Positions 1 through 9,900 of a stretch of 34,150 nucleotides of DNA are shown here, one piece after another. The notes under the pieces are model-generated. The model did not search any database and had not been told where the DNA came from. It saw only the letters and a program-made list of their open reading frames with translations. Origin of the DNA: Bacteroidota bacterium (GTDB taxonomy: Bacteria; Bacteroidota; Bacteroidia; B-17B0; Aurantibacillaceae); assembly GCA_013816615.1 (NCBI GenBank), contig JACDED010000010.1, positions 26,066 through 60,215 on the forward strand, read 5' to 3'. How positions within the stretch are numbered: position 1 is the stretch's first letter; each line of letters begins with the position of its first letter. Both the position numbers and the translations under genes were made by a program.

Positions 1-2257
1 CCTCTGTTCTTCTGTCAGGATTTGTCATAATATATAATTCGCCAAAATAATTAAAGGTAGCACTTACATTCCAGAATTTTTTACCAACGTATTTATAAGT
101 AAAAGCACTAACCAGTTGCGGCGTGCCGCCAACATAATAATTTTTCCAATAAACAGTTCTGTTTGTATATAGTTCGGTATTGTTATTGGTTTGCCATGCT
201 TGTGCTTTAGGACGATTAGTGTAGTAATAATTTCCGTAACCAAAAACTCCCTGTAAAACATGCGATGTTTTTATTATTTTTTCAAGTGTAACTTCAACAC
301 CCTGGTGTTTTTCGTTTAAGCCGGTTAAAAAATAATTTACGTTAGCATTATAAACATCATACCAAAAAATACGCATGTTACTTTGGTTATTGATAGATGT
401 ATTGTAATAAGTTGCTCTTGCTTTAAATGCCGGCGATTTTAGAAGATAACTTAATTCATAACTCGCAACCTGTTCAGATGTTACGCCTTTTGTAATATCA
501 TTTCTTGTTTCAGGAGAAATGAACATGGTGTTTACTTCCGGCGGGCGTGTTAAAAAGCAACCGTTAGCTGTAATAAAATTTCTACCGTTGAGCTTATAAG
601 TTAAACCGCCCTTTATGCCATAATTTGTAAACGAGATCACATCACTTTTTCCCATACTTGTGGTTGGAAATTTTCCGTTCGCAACAAATCCTTCTCTCCA
701 AACCTGCATAGTTGAAAATTGAAGCCCTGCATAAGCATCAAACTTACCAACGCTGTATTCAGCTTGTGTCCATGCCTGCGCTTTATTAATATTGATATTA
801 AAATCATAACCAAATTTATCGCCTGCGTAAATTTTTCTGTCAGGATTATTAATATTATTTTGTTGAAAGGCCGAACTTACACCAAGGTTTGATGCGAACT
901 GATCGTAATCTAGCCAAAAAGTACCACCTAACAGATCACTCATAACTTTGTATTTATGATTACGGTAAACATTTCCGTTTATACCTGCACTGATAAATAA
1001 ATTTGCGATACGTTTATTGTAAACAGAACTAAAAACAAAATTTTTAAGATCTTCAACTCTGTCTTCAAGAATATATCTTGATCTTGTTTCTGTAGTATTT
1101 GTTCCTTGTCCAACCTGTGATGGTACAGTATATACATTATCCTGGTTCATCGCTATCATTCTGTCCCAGTTAAGTTGTTGTGTGTTCACATCATTTTGCC
1201 ACAAAGCTGTTTGTGCATCGCCCTGATCTGTTAAACCCTGGTTATAAAAATAGCTTGGAAAATATCTGTAATAATCCGGCCATGGGTTAGGAGAGTTGTT
1301 CCAGTTTATTCCAGACACGCTTGATTTTCCTGAATTATAAAATAAAGTACTCGTTAATTTTGAGCTGCTGTTTGGTGTTAAAATATGCGTTAATACAAAT
1401 GTTGGTCTTGTTGATTTACGAACAACCGAGTTTCTTACTTTTCCATCCTGGTAACCCCAGGCCCTGTTGTAATAGTGATCATTTGTAAGTTCGTAAGCTT
1501 CTAGTTGCGCGTTTGAACGGCCGCCAATTTCTGATGGAGAAAAATAGCCTGTTAAGGATAAAAGATTTTTACTGTTTATTTTTTTATCAAGCCCCACGTA
1601 AAAAGTATTTGATTGAATATATGTACCCGGAATGTACACCTGGTTGCCTGTAGTATTGCTTACCATTACTCTAAATGCCCAGCCGTTTTCCATCATTCCT
1701 GTTGAGTGTGTTATTGACATCCGATGTCTGTAATTTCTATTCGTGGTTCCGTATGCAATACGTGTGCCTTTTCTGAAAGAAGAAGCTTTTGAATCAAAAT
1801 TATTATATCCTGCCGGGCCTGAAAAACCATAACGCGAAGCACCGTTACCAAGCCTGTATTCGCTAAAAGGTGCGGCACCAAATAAGCCTCCCCACTCACC
1901 AAATGCTGCAAAACCAATTTCAGGATTATTAATATCAATTCCGTTGAGCATCATCATTAAATTTTCATTCGAATAACCTCTTATGCGATAACGTGCAGCG
2001 TTAAAATGATAAATGGCAAACTGAGCAAAAAGATCGCGACCGGATTGTAATAAAGAAGATGATTCTTGTTGACTGATATCAGAATCAATATCACCACCGG
2101 TTGCATTAAAAACTGGGATGTTAAATGAGTTATCTAAGCTATCTGATGCGCCTGATGTTAGTGTTGTATCAGCTTGTGTAACCTGCGCGAAAGTTGTTCC
2201 CGTAAAAAATAGTAATGCAAAACAAATTAAATGTTTGATAGTAGTAGATTTTATCAT
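1..2257 (-). CDS. TonB-dependent receptor, partial (3' end outside window)
   Basis: This is an outer-membrane receptor for energy-dependent uptake of an unidentified ligand. The reading frame is open from an ATG at 2257-2255 to the window edge, giving 752 residues with no stop. It starts with a signal peptide (MIKSTTIKHLICFALLFF, cleaved after FAQ). A short acidic linker follows, then a plug-like segment at about residues 45-120 containing ARYRIRGYSNENLMMMLNGI and NNPEIGFAAFGEWGG, which is typical of Bacteroidota receptors. The rest is rich in aromatic, alternating strands, as expected of a beta-barrel. I see no N-terminal carboxypeptidase-regulatory-like domain and no SusD partner in view. 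It is divergent from an exported phosphoesterase-like gene. The family call is firm; the substrate is unknown. Confidence 0.85.
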   Translation of the reverse strand, partial: MIKSTTIKHLICFALLFFTGTTFAQVTQADTTLTSGASDSLDNSFNIPVFNATGGDIDSDISQQESSSLLQSGRDLFAQFAIYHFNAARYRIRGYSNENLMMMLNGIDINNPEIGFAAFGEWGGLFGAAPFSEYRLGNGASRYGFSGPAGYNNFDSKASSFRKGTRIAYGTTNRNYRHRMSITHSTGMMENGWAFRVMVSNTTGNQVYIPGTYIQSNTFYVGLDKKINSKNLLSLTGYFSPSEIGGRSNAQLEAYELTNDHYYNRAWGYQDGKVRNSVVRKSTRPTFVLTHILTPNSSSKLTSTLFYNSGKSSVSGINWNNSPNPWPDYYRYFPSYFYNQGLTDQGDAQTALWQNDVNTQQLNWDRMIAMNQDNVYTVPSQVGQGTNTTETRSRYILEDRVEDLKNFVFSSVYNKRIANLFISAGINGNVYRNHKYKVMSDLLGGTFWLDYDQFASNLGVSSAFQQNNINNPDRKIYAGDKFGYDFNININKAQAWTQAEYSVGKFDAYAGLQFSTMQVWREGFVANGKFPTTSMGKSDVISFTNYGIKGGLTYKLNGRNFITANGCFLTRPPEVNTMFISPETRNDITKGVTSEQVASYELSYLLKSPAFKARATYYNTSINNQSNMRIFWYDVYNANVNYFLTGLNEKHQGVEVTLEKIIKTSHVLQGVFGYGNYYYTNRPKAQAWQTNNNTELYTNRTVYWKNYYVGGTPQLVSAFTYKYVGKKFWNVSATFNYFGELYIMTNPDRRTE

Positions 2258-2355
2258 TAAGCTAAATTATTAAATATTGTTTTATTAAAACTGTTAAATC
2301 GCTATTTACTTATTTGTTCTCTTAAATAAATTGGGATGTGTTTTATACCTGCTTT

Positions 2356-2431
2356 TCATCCTAATTATTGCTAACTAGTATGAAGCGGCTTCGGGCCTAT
2401 AAAGAGAACCTTTATATTACCTCAAGGATGA
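2356..2431 (-). promoter_or_regulatory. Structured leader or dyad upstream of the TonB receptor
   Basis: The 357-base gap between the divergent genes contains a nested set of inverted repeats. A 7-bp closing stem (2356-2362 with 2425-2431) encloses two hairpins. One has a 7-bp stem, TATAAAG/CTTTATA (2398-2404 with 2410-2416). The other is a short GGC/GCC stem with a TTCGG loop (2387-2397). On the minus strand this lies about 100 nt before the receptor ATG, a plausible 5' untranslated region. I do not recognise the core of any named riboswitch. The pairing is symmetric, so the plus-strand leader of the neighbouring gene is an alternative. The remainder of 2258-2614 is AT-rich and shows nothing else I can name. 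Confidence 0.35.
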
Positions 2432-2614
2432 TCACTTCTAACTAAATCGCGGTAAATATATAAATATTTGATTAGTGCATTATTAGCTAATTGTGAACAA
2501 CATATTACCAAATTTCAAGGCTTTTTTAATTAAAACGGTTTAAAATTTCAAAATATTCATTTAACATATCACCTCATATTATTTACTACTTTTAAGCCCT
2601 AATTAAATTTTATC

Positions 2615-3673
2615 ATGGTAATAAAAAATAAATTATTTTTCTTATTCGTTTTATTTGTGTGCTCTGTTAGCGCGCAAAAATTAGAAAAAGATAAAAAATA
2701 TTTCATCTCCGCAATAGGTTTTTGGAATGTAGAGAATTTATACGATACATTAAATGATCAATGGAAGAATGATGAGGAATTTACACCAAGCGGAAAAAAT
2801 GTTTGGAACGGCTCTCGTTACCGCACAAAGATCGATCATCTTGCGGATGTGATCTCACAAATGGCAACTGATGTAACGCCGGATGGTTTGGCAATTTTGG
2901 GTTTATGCGAAATTGAAAACAAAAGTGTTGTTGAGGATCTTGTAAATTCACCCCGTTTAAAAAAACGTAATTATAAAGTAGTGCATATTGAAGGTCCTGA
3001 TATTCGTGGCGTTGATCCTTCATTTATTTATAACCCAAGTTATTTTAAAGTTACAAGATCGGTTTCGTACCATGTAACTTTGGTAACAGATTCTAATTAT
3101 AAAACCCGTGATATTTTAGTTGTAAGCGGATCTTTTTTAGGAGAGCCTTTAACTGTTTTGGTAAATCACTGGCCTTCGCGTAGAGGTGGCGAGTTAAACA
3201 GCAGACCTAACAGAAATGGCGCTGCAAAAATGGCGCGTCATATTGCAGATAGCGTTACAACTGCAGATCCAACCGCGAAAGTTATTTTGTTGGGAGATTT
3301 TAATGATGATCCGGTTAATGTTTCAATTAAAGAAATAATAAACACTTGTGGTGATCTTAAAAAATGCGATGATGTAAAATATTATAATCCTATGGAAAAA
3401 TTATACAACGAAGGCACGGGCTCCATTGCATGGCAGGATAGCTGGAATTTATTTGACCAGGCAATTATGAATAAAAATTTTCTGCCCAAAAAATACGAAA
3501 GCTGGCAATATTACGCTGTAAGAATTTTTAATAAATCATTTTTAAAAAGTGATTATGGAAATAATAAAGGATATCCTTTTACAACCTATCAGTTTGGTAC
3601 ATATACCGGCGGTTACAGCGATCATTTTCCTGTTTTTGTTGTTATTGCAAAAGAGAATACTGCTAAAAAATAA
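2615..3673 (+). CDS. Exported endonuclease/exonuclease/phosphatase family protein
   Basis: This is a metal-dependent phosphodiesterase-fold protein (DNase I-like superfamily), 352 residues, beginning with a signal peptide (ends CSVSAQ). Conserved blocks appear in the expected order: GFWNVENLYD near residue 35, LGLCEIENKS near 95 (metal-binding Glu), NHWPSRRGGE near 185 (catalytic His), LLGDFNDDP near 228, and YSDHFPV near 335 (Asp-His pair). All the key residues of the fold are therefore present. The exported location suggests that it acts on extracellular or periplasmic nucleic acid or other phosphodiesters; the substrate cannot be read from sequence. It is transcribed away from a TonB-dependent receptor. 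The bidirectional terminator at 3881-3920 lies downstream. Confidence 0.88.
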   Translation: MVIKNKLFFLFVLFVCSVSAQKLEKDKKYFISAIGFWNVENLYDTLNDQWKNDEEFTPSGKNVWNGSRYRTKIDHLADVISQMATDVTPDGLAILGLCEIENKSVVEDLVNSPRLKKRNYKVVHIEGPDIRGVDPSFIYNPSYFKVTRSVSYHVTLVTDSNYKTRDILVVSGSFLGEPLTVLVNHWPSRRGGELNSRPNRNGAAKMARHIADSVTTADPTAKVILLGDFNDDPVNVSIKEIINTCGDLKKCDDVKYYNPMEKLYNEGTGSIAWQDSWNLFDQAIMNKNFLPKKYESWQYYAVRIFNKSFLKSDYGNNKGYPFTTYQFGTYTGGYSDHFPVFVVIAKENTAKK

Positions 3674-3746
3674 AAATTTTCTCAATAACAGAATTTGTGC
3701 GTACTAACTTCTTTTTTAATTAATCTTTTAATTCAGTTATTTTTTT

Positions 3747-3850
3747 GGGCGCCTTAACGGGCTGCTCCGGGCTCGGCTATCGCCTCGGCCTCCTCGCTAC
3801 GCAAGAGGCAGGCGTAGCTGTGGTGGCTAAACCCTACGCATCCCTGGCGC
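3747..3850. repeat. GC-rich extragenic palindromic element
   Basis: This is a roughly 100-base noncoding island that is much richer in G+C than its surroundings; I count 39 of 60 bases in 3781-3840. Its outer ends form an inverted pair, GCGCC at 3749-3753 and GGCGC at 3846-3850. Inside is a 7-bp inverted repeat, GCTACGC (3796-3802) with GCGTAGC (3812-3818). It resembles the REP-like intergenic elements scattered through many Bacteroidota genomes, but no second copy occurs in this window, so its repetitive nature is inferred. Confidence 0.45.
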
Positions 3851-3880
3851 AAATCAATACCTATAACTGAATATCTTCAT

Positions 3881-3920
3881 AAAAAAAGCCTTCCAGTTAC
3901 GAAAGGCTTTTTTGTTTTTT
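3881..3920. terminator. Bidirectional rho-independent terminator
   Basis: AAAAAAGCCTT and AAGGCTTTTTT flank a short loop, giving a stem with an A-tract on one side and a T-tract on the other. It can end transcription from both sides: the phosphoesterase gene on the plus strand and the giant adhesin gene on the minus strand, whose stop codon is about a dozen bases away. Confidence 0.8.
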
Positions 3921-3932
3921 AATAAGAACTAA

Positions 3933-6900
3933 TTATTGTTTAAGAAGGGTTACATGCCCAACATAATTCTTTTTATTATTTTCAAGATCAGATATTGTTA
4001 TTTTGTAAATGTAAACCCCATCTTGTCCTGTAATGTTTGTGCCTTTTACTTTTCCATCCCAACCTTTTCTAAACTCAGTGGAAGTAAAGATCAATTCACC
4101 CCAACGGTCAAAGATCTCCATCTTATAATTGTCCTCGCTGATACCATAACCATAAGGCATAAATACTTCGTTGCGTCCGTTATTATCAGGTGTAAATGCA
4201 TTTGGTATATACACACCCATATCCGGTGTAATTTCTATAGTTCCGGTTGCGGTGTCTTTACAGCCTTTAGTGTTTATAGCTACCAGGTAAATTTGGTACG
4301 TACCTGCATAACTGTATATATGATCCGGATTTATTGCGAACGATGAATTTACATTCGGGAATGTGTAATCTCCAAAATCCCATACATAAGCATTTGCGCT
4401 TGAAGATGTATTATTAAAATGAATGGTAGGTTCCATTAAGCTGGCGCTGCCCGGATTAGTAAAAAAGCTTGCAACCGGTACAGAAAAAGCTTCAGCAGCA
4501 GTTAGATCTGTTATAGTTTGTTGGCAGCCGTATTTATTTGTTACCGTTAAAGCTAATGAGTATGTGCCCGGATTTACATATGTAATTATTTGTGGATTTA
4601 ATACAGGGCTTGCTGTTTGTGGCACTCCGCCAAATGTCCAGAAGAACGGATTAAAGTTTGTAGTTGTAGAATCTCCTATACCATTATACATTACAGTTAA
4701 TGGCGCACAGCCTTCACTTCTAACAGGTGTAAAGGTTGCATTTGGTGCGGGGTTAACAATAACTGTAAATATTGCTTTTGCATTTGGTATTGAACAACCA
4801 TCGTCAATTACAACAGAATAAGTACTTGTTTGTGCCGCTATATAATTTGCAGTGATCACGGCTGAAGAACCAATAGCAGCATTACTCCATGAATAATTAT
4901 ATGGTCCGCCTTTACCCGGACTTGTAATTGTTGGGCTTAACGTTAATGTTTTAGTATCACAAATTGTACTTGTTGAACCTACTGCAAGAAGTGGTGGTCT
5001 TACCCCTACAACTATTGTCTGAGGTCCAGCCGAACATCCGTTAGCGTCAGTAACTGAAACTGTATACTGCGTTGACATTGTCAGCGTTGGCGTACTATTC
5101 ATCCCCCCCGGAGATTGGAGGGTTGTAGTAGTGTTAGAAGAGAGGTCTGTGAGAGTGTAGGTGTAAGGCGTGCTTCCCCCCGAGGCCTGTCCGTATATCT
5201 GGGCGATGTTGCCAAAGCAGATGGTTTGAGGCGGTGAAGGAATGAGGCCTAACACGTTAGGCTGAGTGATGTTTACCGTTGTGTAAGTCTTACAGCCGTT
5301 ATTATCAGTAATGGTAGCAGAATATACGGCAGGGCCAAGACCGTTAATAACAGCAGTAGAGATTCCCGAAGGACTCCAGTTATAAGTAAAAGGGCTTACA
5401 CCCAAAGGACTTAAAGTAGCACTACCATTAGCATAATTAAAACAGGTCACATTGCTTGAAGTAGCGCTAACCGAAGGCAGGATAGCAGCCGTAATATTTA
5501 CCGAAGCAGTGATCACACAACCTTTAGCATCGGTAGTGGTAAGCACCCAGTTGCCCGGGGGCAGACCAGTAGCATTAGGGCTAAGCTGGGCAGTAGAAGT
5601 ATTCCAGTTATAGCTAAAAGCAGGACTACCACCACTGATCACTACATTAGCCGTACCGTTGGCATTGCCGCAGGTAGCCTGGGTAGTAGCAGTAGACTGG
5701 ATGGTTAACACGCTTGGCTCAGTGATGGTGTATGGGTTTTGCACCTGGCACCCTTGAGCATCTATAACTGCTAGCGTATAATTACCAGCAACTAAATTTG
5801 TAATAACAGGATTGTTGGCCGGTTGAGCCGGTGTCCAGGTAAGGGTGTAACCAGGAGAGCCGCCACTCACGCTTGTGTTGATCTGGCCGGTATTGTTACC
5901 AAAACAATTGTTTTGGATCACCGTATTAGTAGTAATGATCAAAGGATTAGGTTGGCCAATGTTTACTGTTTTAGTACTGGTACAATTGTTAGCATCAGAT
6001 ACTGTACAGGTATAAATACCACTTACCACGCCTGTTAGCACAGAATTTGTTTGAGCGGAAGGCGACCATAAATATGTATAGTTTGGCGTACCACCATTAG
6101 ATAAGATCTGTGCGGCACCATTGAACTGGCCGCTACAGGCCACATTGGTCACAGAACCAATAGCAGTTACTAATTGTGTAGGCTGGGTAATATTAACAAC
6201 GGCCCCACCCACACAACCAGCCAAATCGGTCACAGTAATACTGTGCAGGCCGCCGGGTAAATTATTTACGTTTTGAGTTGTTTGCGCCAGGTAGCTCCAT
6301 AAAAAGGTATTGCCACCGGCCCCACCCGATACGCTTACTGTAGCCCCACCATTGGCCTGTCCATAACAAACCACAGCAGCAGTAGCAGTAACTACTACCA
6401 CAGGAGCAGCAATATTAGGGATGACCGTGTTGGTGCTTATGGTACAACCGTTAGCATCCTTTACAGTAACGGTATAAGCCTGGGCCACTACGCTGGTAAT
6501 ACCCGCGTTAGTGAAAGAAGGATTAGAGCTCCATAAATAAGTATATCCACCCGCACCGCCACTGGCAGCAACAGAAGAACTACCGTTAGCCTGTCCGCAA
6601 TTGGTTGGTACCACGGTGGTGATATTAGCCACTAACTGGGCAGGCTGGGTGATAGTAATTGTTTTGGTGATCTGGCAACCATTACCATCGGTTAAAGTAA
6701 CCGTATGGTTACCCGGGGCTAAATTAGCACCTGTGTTTTGGGTGGTGTATAAGCTTGGCTGCCATAAGATGTTAGGAATACCCGTACCACCGCTATAGCC
6801 TACATTACCAATACCATTGTTGGCATTAAAGCAGGTAACGTTGGTAGAAGTAGCATTAGCCGTTAAGCCGGCAGGCTGTGTAATATTAGCTAGGGTGGTA

Positions 6901-9900
6901 GCAGTACAGGATTTAGAATCCGTTACAGTAATAGTATAAGTACCTGCAATTAAATTATTGCTGGTAGCAGAGCTTTGTGAGTTGCTCCAGCTGTAAGTAT
7001 AGGCAGGAGTTCCACCATTTGGTGCGGCAGTAGCAAAACCGTTATTGCCCCCACTACAGCTTACCGATCCAATAGCACTTAAGCTCAGGGTCAATAAAGC
7101 CGGCTGGGTGATATTAACCACCGTAGTAGCAGTACAGGAGTTTTGATCTGTTGCCAGCATGGTGAACTGTCCTGCACAAAGATTGGCCACACTTTGTGTG
7201 GTCAATGGCACAGGCCCACCCGTCCAGAAATAAGATACCGCCCCTATGGCATTAGATGTTGAGGCCAGGGCTAAACCATTGCAGGCATTAAAACAAGTAA
7301 CATTGGTAGAGGCAATGGCCGATAACATTTGTGGGGGATTGGTCAGGGCTACCGAGCCTTGTATGATACATCCCTTACTATCGGTTACTGTTACACCATA
7401 ATTACCCGGTCCCATACCACTTGGTGTGGCACTGCTACCACCCGCGCCCGGTGCAGGCAGCCAGGCATAGGTATAACCCGGTGTACCACCACTTACCCCT
7501 GCGTTAGCAGTTCCGTTGGTAGCATTAAAACATTTTGGATTAGTACCGCTTACATTGATGGTCAATGAAGCAGGCTGAACAATGCTTACAGAAGCAGAAG
7601 CTTTACAGCCGGCCGCATCGGTAAGGGTTACAGTATAAACACCATTTAATAAATTGGTTGCCGTTCCGGTATTTTGTCCGTTGCTCCAGTTATAAACCGG
7701 GAATCCCGGTCCGGGCGTACCACCACTAATGGTGGTAGTAGCAATACCATTGTTGCCGCCAAAGCAGTTTGGGTTGGTAAAGCTGGACACACCTATGGCA
7801 GGCCCCGAAGCGTTAGGAACGGTAGCTGCCAGAACATATAAACACCCATTACCATCTTTTACCTGAACGGTGTATGTGCCGGCAAATACGTTAACAAGGG
7901 ATTGGCCTATAAAACCTGTGCTCCAGGTATAGCTATAGGCAGGCGTACCACCTGTGGCTGTTGCCGAGGCTGCCCCGTTAGACTGGCTACAGGCAGCCGT
8001 TAAGGTGCTGGTATTAATAGTTACTGAAGTAGGTTGTGTAATAGTAATTGTTCTTACCTGTACACAGTTATTGGCATCGGTTACCTGTATGCTGTAATTA
8101 CCTGCCGCCAGGCCCGGTGCTACTGTTGTGGTAGAGCCGTTAGGTGACCATAAGTAGTTATAGCCCGGTGTACCTCCTGAGGCGCTCACAGTGGCACTAC
8201 CGCTGGCCTGTCCAAAACAAAGTGCAGGTGAGCCAGCCGGGGTTACTGTAATAGAGCTTGGCTGTGTTATTGTGCCAACCGCTGTTGATTTACATCCATA
8301 AAAATCGGTTACCGTTACTGTATAGTTACCCGGTGCTAAGGGGCCTGCTGTTTGGTTAGTAGAGGTATTGCTCCATGAAAAGGTCAGTGGGGCAGTTACA
8401 TTACCCACCATGTTAGCTGTTAAGCTACCATTGGCTGCTCCAAAACAAGTTACATGAGTGGTATTGGTAATGACTGCTGTTCCTCCCGGTATGGCACTGA
8501 TAGTGGCCACTGCTGTTAAGGTACAGTTCTTGGTATCTTTTATCAATACACTATAAGTGCCTGCTACAAGTCCTGTTGTTTGTGCCCCGTTACCTCCAAG
8601 GGGAGACCAGGTATAAGTATAAATAGGTGTTCCGCCGCTGGCTGCTACAGAGCCGGAACCGTTAGCGCTTGAACAATTAGCAGCGATCGTGCTTAGTGTT
8701 GCCGTTATTGGCAAGGGCTGTGTTACAGCAATGGTCTGGCTGAATGTACAGCCCAGGTTATCGATCACTGTTACATTATAGGCTCCTGCTGAAATGTTGG
8801 TATTAAAAGTATTGCTCACCTGGTTAGGCCCCCCATTGATATTGAATTGATAAGGGCTGGTACCCCCGCCTGCTGTAGCGCTTACCGTACCGTTATTGCC
8901 ACCGTTACAGGGTGGCTGCAAGGAGCTTAAGCTAAGTGTTAAGGCTGCCGGCTGGCTAATGCTTGTTGTTACTGTGGTTACACAGCCTAATGCATCTTTT
9001 ACGTTAATGGTATAAACCCCTGCCCCCAGGGCGGTGAATATGCCAAAACCATTGGTAATGTTACCCGGTGTTAAGGTATAGTTATAACCCGGTGTACCAC
9101 CACTGGTGCTTACACTAAAGCCACCATTGGCACCCCCAAAGCAGCTTACATTGGTAAGGGTAGCTATGGCCGAGCTGGGTGAGCCCGTATTGCCAATAGT
9201 AAAATTAACCGTTAAAGTACAGGAGTTAACATCCTGTATCACTACGCTTTTTGGCCCTGCAAGCATACCTGCCTGTATACCGCTGCCTACAAAAGGCCCC
9301 CCGTTAAATGAATATTGATAAGCCGGTGAACCACCCGTAACACCTGTTACCGTGGCACTACCATTAGCATTACCGCATGCCGCCGCTGTTACTGCTATAG
9401 TGGCAGCCGTTGGGCCACTTACCATAGCCACATTGGCCGTTAGTGAAAACGTACAGCCGTTAAGATCGCTTACCGTAATAACATGTGGGCCAAATGACTG
9501 GCTGTTGACTACCGAGCCACTTGCCACGCCATTTACACTAAAGCTATACGCCGGTGTGCCACCACTTACACCAGTTATGCCTATTATCCCAGTATTGCCT
9601 ACACATGCTGTAGGGCTCGTGGTAAATGTAAGGTTGGTGGGAGGAGGTGTATTAACTAAGGTTACTGTTTTCGTGAAAACGCAGTTATTAACGTCCTTTA
9701 CCGTTATTACGTAACTGCCCGCAGGTAAGTTGGTAAGAGGTGGTGCGGCAGAGAACGGACCGTTATTAACGCTATATGTAAAAGGGCCGGTGCCTCCTGT
9801 TACGGTTCCTAAAACAATTGTACCATTAGAGTTACCACAGGCAGGGTTAGTAAAGGTTGTTGCTAAATTTGTTACACCTGGTGTATTAGCAATGTTGGTT

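Noticed and set aside
2356-2431. Known riboswitch (TPP, SAM-I, cobalamin)
   Set aside because: I compared the core by eye with the consensus sequences I remember; a weak GGCCCGA likeness to SAM-I is not supported by the rest of its conserved core.
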